DNA from: Melioribacteraceae bacterium
Lineage (GTDB): Bacteria > Bacteroidota > Ignavibacteria > Ignavibacteriales > Melioribacteraceae
Assembly (NCBI GenBank): GCA_023230485.1
Contig: JALNXG010000004.1
Coordinates: 36,511-100,510 of the forward strand
Direction: 5' to 3'
DNA length: 64,000 nucleotides
The stretch's first letter is position 1. Every line of letters begins with the position of its first letter. The notes below the pieces were generated by a model, which saw only the letters and a list, made by a program, of their open reading frames with translations, was not told the DNA's origin and ran no database searches. Of the stretch, positions 53,678 through 61,366 are shown piece after piece. Made by a program: the position numbers and the translations under genes.

Positions 53678-54231
53678 AATAGTTTCCCCAATATATCATT
53701 TACATTTACTTCGTTTTCTTCACTGATGTCATTTTTCCTTTCAGTTTTTACTTCTAAATTTTTCTTTTCTTTTGATTCGGTATAATTAGAAACATTCCAG
53801 TCCAATAATTCCGCTTGGGAATTAATAATCGCTTTTAATTTGGCAATAAGAACTCTTTTTTCTTCTTTGAGTTTCAAAACTGAATTTAAAGTATCGTTAG
53901 CGTTTTCTTTTGCCTTTTCTACTATCTGCTGAGATTTTAGTTCAGCTTCCTTAATCATAAGAGCACTCTGCTTCTTTGCAGAATCAACAGCTTTTGTAGT
54001 AGTTTCGGTCGCTGATAATAAAGCATTTTGAAGATTTTTTTCAATTCTTCTAAACTCTTTTAACTGATCTTCCATCGAATCAAAATCAGTTTTCAATTTT
54101 TCATTTTCATTTGAAATTCTTTCAACCTCATCAGATAAACGCTCTAAGAAAGCGCGCACCTCTTCTTTATCGTACCCGCGTACTGCTTTATTAAAATCCT
54201 GATTCTTAATACCAAAAGGTGTAAACTTCAT
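53674..54231 (-). CDS. divIVA: DivIVA domain protein
   Basis: The 185-residue coiled-coil protein starts MKFTPFGIKNQDFNKAVRGY, the DivIVA N-terminal domain that binds curved membrane (key residues F-x-x-A-x-x-G-Y-D-x-x-E-V-x-x-F). A long coiled coil follows (about 30-145) and a divergent tail. DivIVA-type proteins recruit division or growth machinery to cell poles and septa in Gram-positive bacteria; the role in this phylum is not established. It lies 12 bases after yggS and overlaps punA by 4, matching the yggS/ylmE-divIVA-ileS order of Firmicutes. Confidence 0.92.
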   Translation of the reverse strand: MKFTPFGIKNQDFNKAVRGYDKEEVRAFLERLSDEVERISNENEKLKTDFDSMEDQLKEFRRIEKNLQNALLSATETTTKAVDSAKKQSALMIKEAELKSQQIVEKAKENANDTLNSVLKLKEEKRVLIAKLKAIINSQAELLDWNVSNYTESKEKKNLEVKTERKNDISEENEVNVNDILGKLL

Positions 54232-54243
54232 TTTTACTCTCTA

Positions 54244-54927
54244 TTAATTGTAATTACGGTCTCCAAAAAGAGCCGTACCAATTCTAATCATTGTAGCGCC
54301 TTCTTCAATAGCAATTTCATAATCGTTTGTCATTCCCATTGAAAGTTCAGTTAAACCATATCCTTTATTTTGCGCTTTATCTCTTAGAAGTCTTAATTCT
54401 CTGAAACACTCTCTAATAACATTTTCATCGTTAGTATAAGGTGCCATCGTCATAAGACCAACAGCTTTAATATTTTTCAATATACTAACTTGTTCAATCA
54501 GCTCAAAAAAATCATTCTCATTTTGAATACCAAATTTAGATTCTTCATTAGAGGTTTTTATCTCAAAAAGAATTTTCTGAACCTTTCCAATATTAGCTGC
54601 TTTTTTATTTATTTCTTCAGAGAGTTTAAGAGAATCAATAGAATGAATATACTCAGCAGAATCAATTATATACTTCACTTTGTTTGTTTGAAGATGTCCG
54701 ATAAAATGCCATTGAAGATCATGCTTGATTATCAAATTTTTATCTCGTAATTCTTGAGCTTTATTCTCGCCAAAATGAGTGAGACCCGTTTTATAAACTT
54801 CTTCGATTGCTTCTATTGGTTGAGTTTTTGATACAGCAATTAAAGAAATTTCACTTCTCTGCCGACTTACTTTCAAGCAAGCTTTCAATATTCTTTCTTC
54901 AACAATATGAAGGTTTTTGGTTATCAT
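54244..54927 (-). CDS. yggS: YggS/PLPBP-family pyridoxal phosphate homeostasis protein
   Basis: YggS proteins bind pyridoxal 5'-phosphate and buffer it, with effects on amino-acid and vitamin B6 balance; they show no clear enzymatic activity. The 227-residue length and single TIM-barrel fold fit. The PLP Lys34 lies in IAVSKTQP. FGENKAQELRDK and WHFIGHLQTNKVKYI are family hallmarks, and LSMGMTNDYEIAIEEGATMIRIGTALFG closes the phosphate site (G-M-S/T-x-D). It is the first gene of the minus-strand run to rluD. Only about 50 bases separate it from the nrdJ terminator, so its promoter must lie in that stretch. Confidence 0.96.
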   Translation of the reverse strand: MITKNLHIVEERILKACLKVSRQRSEISLIAVSKTQPIEAIEEVYKTGLTHFGENKAQELRDKNLIIKHDLQWHFIGHLQTNKVKYIIDSAEYIHSIDSLKLSEEINKKAANIGKVQKILFEIKTSNEESKFGIQNENDFFELIEQVSILKNIKAVGLMTMAPYTNDENVIRECFRELRLLRDKAQNKGYGLTELSMGMTNDYEIAIEEGATMIRIGTALFGDRNYN

Positions 54928-54975
54928 TTTTTTTAATCAAGAAGTAGAATGTATTAAAAAACTCATTCTCTTACA

Positions 54976-55005
54976 AATCAAAAAAGGCTCGTTAAGAGCC
55001 TTTTT
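54976..55005 (-). terminator. Terminator after nrdJ
   Basis: AAAAAGGCTC (54981-54990) and GAGCCTTTTT (54996-55005) form a perfect 10-bp stem with a 5-base loop. Read on the minus strand, T residues continue past the stem. It lies just past the nrdJ stop and before the yggS promoter region. Confidence 0.88.
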
Positions 55006-55040
55006 GACCTAAATCTTATAAATCTGCACATTAAATCGAA

Positions 55041-58000
55041 TTAACTACATCCGGTAGTAGCTCCGCAGGTGTTACATTTCAGACAGGTACCGTTTCTTAC
55101 CATAGTCATACTCTGACATTCAGGGCAAATATCCCCTGTATAACCTCTTTCGCGGGCTTTCATTACAGTATGATGCTGTGCAAGTTTTTTATCCATTTCA
55201 TTCTTACCATTACCATTAGATATATCCACCATTATTGGTTTTTTTCTTGTGGTTTCCGGCTCTATAAATTCATCAGTTATTATTTCTTCACCTACAAAAT
55301 CAGGTTCACTAAATGAACGGTGTTCCTTATTTTTGATAATATCCGTCTCATCAACATGAGCTAAATCATTTCTACCGAGATATGAAACAGCTAATTCACG
55401 GAAAATATAATCAATTACAGAAGTAGCCATTTTAATGCGGCTATGTCCAGTAAGCATTCCGCTAGGCTCAAATCGTGTAAATACGAATGCATCAACAAAC
55501 TCTTCGAGAGGAACACCATGTTGAAGTCCAAGAGATATTGAAATAGCAAAACAGTTTAATAAACTTCTAAACGCGGCACCTTCTTTGTGCATGTCGATAA
55601 ATACTTCACCGATCTGTCCATTATCATATTCACCCGTTCTTACATAAACGGATTGACCGCTAATTTTTACTTTTTGAGTATACCCTGTTCTTCTATCCGG
55701 AAGTCTCCTTCTTTTTGCTATATATCTATGAATAATTCTTTCTGCTACTTTAATAATATCATTTTCTTCTTTTTTCTCTAAAAGGTCTTCCACTTCTTCT
55801 TCACTCAATGAATTAAGTGGTTGGCTAAGTTTAGAACCATCTCTATAAAGTGCGTTTGCCTTAGTACCAAGTTTCCAGGACATCATATAAGCATGTTTGA
55901 TATCTTCAATATCTGCATGATTAGGAAGATTAATTGTCTTCGATATTGCACCTGAAATAAATGGTTGGGCAGCAGCCATCATATATATATGAGCATCCGC
56001 TTTAATATATCGAGTCCCCTTTTTGCCACATTTATTTGCACAGTCAAAAACTGAATAATGTTCATGCTTTAAGAATGGAGCACCTTCAATAGTCATCGTT
56101 CCGCAAACAAAATCATTTGCCACTGTAATCTCATTCTTCTTGAATCCTAAAGCTGAAAGCAAGTCGAAACTAAAATCATTAATCTGTTCTGCGGTAAATC
56201 CAAGATTAGTAATTAAGAATTTTTCGCCAAGTGTATATTTATTAAATGCAAAACTCAATTCAAAAACTGATGGAAGTACAGATTCAATTTTTGCAATAGC
56301 ATCATCATTAAAACCTTTTGACCGAAGTGTCTCTGGATTAATGTATGGGCAACCAATAAGCGAACCTGCACCCTTAGCATATTTTACAATTTCGGTAACT
56401 TGTTCTTTATTATAACCAAGTACTTTTAGTGCCGGAGGTATCGATTGATTGATAATTTTGAAATAACCGCCACCAGCTAATTTTTTGAATTTAACTAATG
56501 CAAAATCAGGTTCGATTCCTGTGGTATCACAATCCATTACTAATCCTATTGTACCCGTTGGAGCGATAACTGTAACCTGAGCATTTCTAAAACCATATTG
56601 TTCGCCTGCTTCTAATGCTAAATCGGCATCTTCACGAGCGGCTTTAAGTAAATCCGAAGGACAATGTTCCGGATTAATACCCATAGGATGTATTGAAAGC
56701 CCTTCATACTCTTCCTTAGGAACGTTGTATGCAGCTCTCTTATGGTTTCTGATTACGCGAAGCATTGACTCTTTATTATTTTCGTATTGAGGAAATGGTT
56801 TATGTTCTTTTGCCATTTCAGAAGATGTAGCATAGGAACGCATATGCATTATTGCTGTTAATGAACCGGTTATTGCAAAAGCTTCTTTGCTATCATAAGA
56901 AATACCTTGACGCATTAATAATGAACCAAGATTAGCATAACCTAAACCAAGAGTTCTATATTCATAGCTTAATTGTGCAATCTCTTTGCTCGGATATTGA
57001 GCCATAAGAACGCTAATCTCTAATACCATTGTCCAGAGACGTGTAGCATGACGATAAGCATTAATATCAAACTTAGCCAATTCATCGCTATAAAATTTTA
57101 CTAAGTTAAGAGAAGCAAGATTACATGCTGTATCATCTAAGAACATATATTCACTGCAAGGATTTGATGCTCTAATCCTACCGCTATTACTACATGTATG
57201 CCATTCGTTGATTGTAGTATCATATTGAAGACCGGGATCTGCTGAAGACCAAGCTGCGAAAGCAATCTCTTCCCAAAGGTCAGCGGCTTTTAAAGTCTTA
57301 CAAGCTTTTGGTTCTCTACCCTCTTTCCCTGCTTTCTTTTTTTCGTTTCGCCAGTATAAATTCCAATCATTATCATTTAATACTGCCTGCATAAATTGAT
57401 TTGTTACTCTTACAGAGTTATTGGAGTTTTGTCCCGCTACCGTATTATATGCTTCGGAGTTCCAATCTTCATTATAAACAGGAAATTCTATCGACTTAAA
57501 ACCTAATTTTGCTAATTTAATTACGCGTTCAATATAGTTTTCCGGTATATGAAGTTTACGTGCATCAAGAACTGCTTTTCTAAGACGAAGATTTGTTCTT
57601 TTATTAAACCTATCATTTTCAGGATGCTCTTCAAAGCATGATTTCATAATATTATTTAAATGGAAATTACAGACTTTAGAACCTGTAACTAATGCAGCTA
57701 CTTTTTGTTCTTCTACAACTTTCCAATTAATATATTCTTCTATATCGGGATGATCGATATCAAGAGTAATCATCTTAGCGGCTCTACGTGTTGTTCCGCC
57801 TGATTTAATTGCACCAGCTGAACGATCACCAATTTTTAAGAATGACATTAAACCGGAAGATTTTCCACCACCGCTTAATGGTTCATTCACACCTCTGATA
57901 TCAGAAAAATTTGATCCCGTGCCTGAACCATACTTAAATAAGCGGGCTTCTCTTACCCACAAATCCATTATTCCGCCTTCATTAACCAAGTCGTCATTTA

Positions 58001-58610
58001 CGGATTGTATAAAACAAGCGTGAGGTTGCGGATGTGTGTATGCATCTACTGATTGGGTTAATTCACCACTTTGATAATCAACATAATAATGTCCCTGTGC
58101 GGGTCCATTAATTCCATAAGCCCAATTAAGACCGGTATTAAACCATTGTGGGCTATTTGGTGCTGCATATTGAGCCGCAAGCATATATGCAAGTTCATCA
58201 TAGAATGAATGTGCATCATCTTCGGTATCAAAATAACCCGCTTTCCAGCCCCAATATGTCCATGTTCCTGATAAACGCGAAAATACTTGTCTTGAATCTG
58301 TTTCACTTGAATAACGTTCCTTTTCAGGAAGTTCTTCTAATGTCTTTGTATCCGCAACTGAAGCTTGAAGCCATTTCGGAACTCCTACTTCTTTAACTTT
58401 TTTAAGCAAGCGTGGAACGCCGGCTTTCCTAAAATATTTTTGCGCTATTACATCTGTCGCCACTTGCGACCAGCTCTTTGGTACTGAAACATCTTCCATC
58501 CTAAATACAACTGACCCGTCAGGATTCTTTATCTCAGATGTTCTTTTTGTAAATTCTAATGACTCGAAGGGGTCTTTACCGGCTTCTGTAAAAAGTCGAT
58601 TAATTTTCAT
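55041..58610 (-). CDS. nrdJ: Vitamin B12-dependent (class II) ribonucleotide reductase
   Basis: NrdJ reduces ribonucleotides to deoxyribonucleotides using adenosylcobalamin, so it needs neither oxygen nor a separate radical-generating subunit. The 1189-residue protein shows the reductase core with NPCSEYMFLDDTACNLASLNL-type active-site motifs (key residues N-x-C-x-E), APTGTIGLVMDCDTTGIEPDF and the N-terminal VPKSWSQVATDV region. The C-terminus has the Cys-rich CPECQ...CLKCNTCG zinc-ribbon motif. The ATG is preceded by GGAG. No B12 riboswitch box was found upstream. A terminator follows. The only reductase gene in the window, it suggests life with little or varying oxygen. Confidence 0.97.
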   Translation of the reverse strand: MKINRLFTEAGKDPFESLEFTKRTSEIKNPDGSVVFRMEDVSVPKSWSQVATDVIAQKYFRKAGVPRLLKKVKEVGVPKWLQASVADTKTLEELPEKERYSSETDSRQVFSRLSGTWTYWGWKAGYFDTEDDAHSFYDELAYMLAAQYAAPNSPQWFNTGLNWAYGINGPAQGHYYVDYQSGELTQSVDAYTHPQPHACFIQSVNDDLVNEGGIMDLWVREARLFKYGSGTGSNFSDIRGVNEPLSGGGKSSGLMSFLKIGDRSAGAIKSGGTTRRAAKMITLDIDHPDIEEYINWKVVEEQKVAALVTGSKVCNFHLNNIMKSCFEEHPENDRFNKRTNLRLRKAVLDARKLHIPENYIERVIKLAKLGFKSIEFPVYNEDWNSEAYNTVAGQNSNNSVRVTNQFMQAVLNDNDWNLYWRNEKKKAGKEGREPKACKTLKAADLWEEIAFAAWSSADPGLQYDTTINEWHTCSNSGRIRASNPCSEYMFLDDTACNLASLNLVKFYSDELAKFDINAYRHATRLWTMVLEISVLMAQYPSKEIAQLSYEYRTLGLGYANLGSLLMRQGISYDSKEAFAITGSLTAIMHMRSYATSSEMAKEHKPFPQYENNKESMLRVIRNHKRAAYNVPKEEYEGLSIHPMGINPEHCPSDLLKAAREDADLALEAGEQYGFRNAQVTVIAPTGTIGLVMDCDTTGIEPDFALVKFKKLAGGGYFKIINQSIPPALKVLGYNKEQVTEIVKYAKGAGSLIGCPYINPETLRSKGFNDDAIAKIESVLPSVFELSFAFNKYTLGEKFLITNLGFTAEQINDFSFDLLSALGFKKNEITVANDFVCGTMTIEGAPFLKHEHYSVFDCANKCGKKGTRYIKADAHIYMMAAAQPFISGAISKTINLPNHADIEDIKHAYMMSWKLGTKANALYRDGSKLSQPLNSLSEEEVEDLLEKKEENDIIKVAERIIHRYIAKRRRLPDRRTGYTQKVKISGQSVYVRTGEYDNGQIGEVFIDMHKEGAAFRSLLNCFAISISLGLQHGVPLEEFVDAFVFTRFEPSGMLTGHSRIKMATSVIDYIFRELAVSYLGRNDLAHVDETDIIKNKEHRSFSEPDFVGEEIITDEFIEPETTRKKPIMVDISNGNGKNEMDKKLAQHHTVMKARERGYTGDICPECQSMTMVRNGTCLKCNTCGATTGCS

Positions 58611-58738
58611 TTACTGCTCCAGACTTACAGTTAAAAAAATTTATTTGATTAAAAAACGAATTTGCCCTGAATATTGCTCGTTGGAAATCGCAAGTTATGT
58701 AAAAATTATTTTTATAGCAAAATTATAATTATAGGGGG

Positions 58739-58766
58739 GTGAAATTAATCAATTGATTAATTTCAC
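58739..58766. promoter_or_regulatory. Perfect 28-bp palindrome between nrdJ and malQ
   Basis: The dyad with half-site GTGAAATTAATCAA is perfect over 28 bp (58739-58766). Its outer half GTGAAATTAAT recurs at 58850-58860, just before the malQ ribosome site. A dimeric regulator could bind here and control one or both divergent genes. An incidental hairpin is the main alternative. Confidence 0.5.
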
Positions 58767-58804
58767 ATACCACACACCGACAATTCCATTTCTAAAATAA
58801 AAAA

Positions 58805-58822
58805 ATTTTGTTATAACAAAAT
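58805..58822. promoter_or_regulatory. Perfect 18-bp palindrome upstream of malQ
   Basis: ATTTTGTTATAACAAAAT is an exact inverted repeat (58805-58822), distinct in sequence from the 28-bp palindrome 40 bases away. It may be a second operator; AT-rich chance palindromes of this size are less likely but possible. Confidence 0.35.
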
Positions 58823-58875
58823 AGTTGTTTTTACTTATTTTTATTTTAAGTGAAATTAATTTTTGAGGATTATTT

Positions 58876-60420
58876 ATGCATTTAGGAAGATCGGCTGGAA
58901 TATTGTTACACCCCACATCATTACCCGGTAAATATGGAATTGGAGATTTGGGTAATGAAGCTTATCATTTTATCGATTTTATGGAATATTCAGGTCAAAT
59001 TCTTTGGCAAACATTCCCATTAGGTCCAACCGGATATGGCGATTCCCCTTATCAATGTTTTTCTGCTTTCGCAGGAAATCCGATGCTAATTAGTATCGAT
59101 AAACTTATTGAAACGGGACTATTATACCTAAGCGACCTAAATGATTATCCTGATTTTGGCAATGGAAATATCGATTATGGTCCTTTAATTATTGCAAAAA
59201 CCAAAATTCTTCAAAAAGCATTCAAAAACTTTAAAGACTCAGGCAATACTATCGATAAATTGTGCCATAAATTCATTAAAGAGAATAAATACTGGTTAGA
59301 AAACTATGCTCTCTTCATGGCTGTGAAAGAATATCATAATGGAGTTCAATGGACGCAGTGGGATAAAGAAATAGCTTTCGGTAAAGAGGAAGTATTAAAT
59401 AAATGGAAAGAGAAAGTTATTGATAAATATGAATATCAAGTTTTTATTCAATATCTATTCGATGAACAATGGCAAAAACTAAAAGATTATGCAAACAAAA
59501 AAAGTATTAAAATAATTGGGGACATGCCTATATTCGTTGCCTACGATAGTGCTGACGTATGGGGGAATAAAGAACAATTCTCTATTAATCAGGAAGATGG
59601 ATCGGCAGAATTTGTAGCAGGAGTACCACCTGATTATTTTAGTGCAACCGGTCAGCTTTGGGGTAATCCTTTATATAAATGGAAAGTAATGGAGAAGGAT
59701 AATTTTGGCTGGTGGAAATCAAGAATAAAAAAATTATTAACCTTCTGTGATATAGTAAGGATTGATCACTTCCGTGGTTTTGATGCTTATTGGGAAATAC
59801 CCGGTGATGCTAAAACTGCAATAACAGGTAGATGGGTGAAAGCTCCCGGCGAAAAACTCTTTAATTCAATACGTGAAGAATTAGGGACGCTCCCCATCAT
59901 TGCCGAAGACCTTGGAGTGATTACAAAATCGGTAGAAGAGCTTCGGGATAAATTTGAATTTCCCGGAATAAAAATTATCCAGTTTGCTTTCGGTGAAGAG
60001 GGGGAGAAAAAATTCCTTCCTCATAATTACGTGCCTAATTGCGTGGTTCATACCGGTTCACACGATAATGAAACTACACGAGGATTCATTGAATCTGAGA
60101 TTAAAAAAGGCGAAGGAATTTATGAATGGGCACAAAAATATCTAAACTATTATGGTGATGATATTGTCTTTGAAATGATACGTACAGCTTATGCATCAGT
60201 GGCTGAAATTGTTGTAATTCCATTACAGGATATGCTGAACTTAGGCAATGAAGCGAGGATGAATTTTCCGGGGCGTCTCGGAGGCAATTGGATGTGGCGT
60301 TTTAAGTGGGAACAGATTCCTGCTAATCTTGCTGCAACCTATAAAGAGATGTGCAAGCTTTATGAACGTCCAAAAACTAAAATAACTGAATATGAAAAAA
60401 TAATTGTAGAAAAAGAATAA
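58876..60420 (+). CDS. malQ: 4-alpha-glucanotransferase (amylomaltase, GH77)
   Basis: MalQ transfers alpha-1,4-glucan segments in maltodextrin and glycogen metabolism. The 514 residues fit bacterial GH77 enzymes. The N-terminal RSAGILLHPTSLPGKYGIGD is the family start. Catalytic residues are visible: nucleophile Asp in VRIDHFRGF (about 298), acid/base Glu in IIAEDLGVIT (about 341), and the third Asp in GSHDNETTRGF (about 395). The start has GAGGA about seven bases upstream. It is divergent from nrdJ, with two palindromes between them, and ends before an inverted repeat shared with the convergent peroxidase gene. Confidence 0.97.
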   Translation: MHLGRSAGILLHPTSLPGKYGIGDLGNEAYHFIDFMEYSGQILWQTFPLGPTGYGDSPYQCFSAFAGNPMLISIDKLIETGLLYLSDLNDYPDFGNGNIDYGPLIIAKTKILQKAFKNFKDSGNTIDKLCHKFIKENKYWLENYALFMAVKEYHNGVQWTQWDKEIAFGKEEVLNKWKEKVIDKYEYQVFIQYLFDEQWQKLKDYANKKSIKIIGDMPIFVAYDSADVWGNKEQFSINQEDGSAEFVAGVPPDYFSATGQLWGNPLYKWKVMEKDNFGWWKSRIKKLLTFCDIVRIDHFRGFDAYWEIPGDAKTAITGRWVKAPGEKLFNSIREELGTLPIIAEDLGVITKSVEELRDKFEFPGIKIIQFAFGEEGEKKFLPHNYVPNCVVHTGSHDNETTRGFIESEIKKGEGIYEWAQKYLNYYGDDIVFEMIRTAYASVAEIVVIPLQDMLNLGNEARMNFPGRLGGNWMWRFKWEQIPANLAATYKEMCKLYERPKTKITEYEKIIVEKE

Positions 60421-60421
60421 G

Positions 60422-60498
60422 AGAATGAAAAAAAGGAGATGAAAATAAATCGATAGAATTTTATATCTATCTAATCTATCCATCTCCTTTTTCATTCT
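60422..60498. terminator. Long inverted repeat between the convergent malQ and peroxidase genes
   Basis: The left arm AGAATG-A7-GGAGATG (60422-60441) pairs with the right arm CATCTCC-T5-CATTCT (60481-60498), with a 2-base bulge and a 39-base loop. The A and T tracts lie inside the arms. Its place between two stops suggests bidirectional termination, though it is not a classical short hairpin. Confidence 0.45.
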
Positions 60499-60552
60499 AT
60501 CTCACAAATTTTTGAAAGCACTTGTAATACTTTTCAAAAACTTATCCGAAGA

Positions 60553-61119
60553 TTATTTTTTAGCTAATTCTTTTTCGATTGCCGATTTCATCTCTTTACT
60601 CTCGGGTTCTACTTTACTTCTGAATCTCTCAATAATTTTTCCATCTTTTGAGATAAGGAATTTTTCGAAGTTCCATTTGATATCCCCTTTCTCAACTGCA
60701 TCATTATTTGTGAGCAAGGAATATAAAGGAGCTTTATCGTCTCCAAGTACTTTTACTTTATCGAAGAGAGGAAAACTTACATCAAACTTAGTTGAGCAAA
60801 ATTCTTGAATCTCTTTATTTGTTCCGGGTTCCTGTCCTCCGAAATCATTGCAAGGGAAAGCTAATATTTCAAATCCCTTTGCTTTATATTCGTCATAAAT
60901 CTTTTCAAGTCCTGCGTACTGTTTTGTGTATCCACATTTGCTCGCAACATTAACGATTAGTAAAACTTTCCCTTTATAGTCGTTTAGTTTTACTTCTTTG
61001 CCGTTAATATCCTTAACGGTAAAATCATAAATTGATTTCATTTTTTTCTCTCCGTCTCCGGCATTAATAATTGTAGCGGTAAATAATAAAGTGAATAAAA
61101 CTAAAAATATTTTTTTCAT
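60553..61119 (-). CDS. Glutathione peroxidase family thiol peroxidase, exported
   Basis: I start at the ATG at 61119, preceded by AAGGAG; a longer frame to 61167 has no support. The 188-residue product has a signal peptide (MKKIFLVLFTLLFTATIINA). The GPx tetrad is present: Cys62 (not selenocysteine) in VASKCGYT, Gln96 in NDFGGQEPGT, Trp in KWNFEKF (about 146) and the nearby Asn. Cys90 in FPCNDF is the usual resolving Cys, so it likely uses thioredoxin rather than glutathione. The signal peptide suggests a periplasmic role against peroxides. It converges on malQ. Confidence 0.95.
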   Translation of the reverse strand: MKKIFLVLFTLLFTATIINAGDGEKKMKSIYDFTVKDINGKEVKLNDYKGKVLLIVNVASKCGYTKQYAGLEKIYDEYKAKGFEILAFPCNDFGGQEPGTNKEIQEFCSTKFDVSFPLFDKVKVLGDDKAPLYSLLTNNDAVEKGDIKWNFEKFLISKDGKIIERFRSKVEPESKEMKSAIEKELAKK

Positions 61120-61366
61120 GCTTTCTCCTTTTTTATACTGAACAAAGATAATTAAAAAAGAGTTCAAGTATTAATAAGTTTTTTTTGAGTTCATCCATTT
61201 TTATAAAAAGCAATACCAAAATTATGGTACTAAGATTTTATTATTATATAAGGAAAAATTTATTAATTTAACCTCAGTAAAGGGCGATAATAAAAAGCAT
61301 AGTTGCGTTAATGCAAAATACTGGAACCTCTTAATATAAAAATTGTATTTAGCTTTAGGAGCATTT

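Noticed and set aside
58611..58875. Adenosylcobalamin riboswitch upstream of nrdJ
   Set aside because: No B12-box-like GCCACTG sequence or its complement is present in this interval; the palindromes are DNA-type dyads.
61120..61366. Possible riboswitch or structured leader before the large exported protein
   Set aside because: Short inverted segments (GCATAGTTGCGTTAATGC) exist, but they match no RNA class I know.
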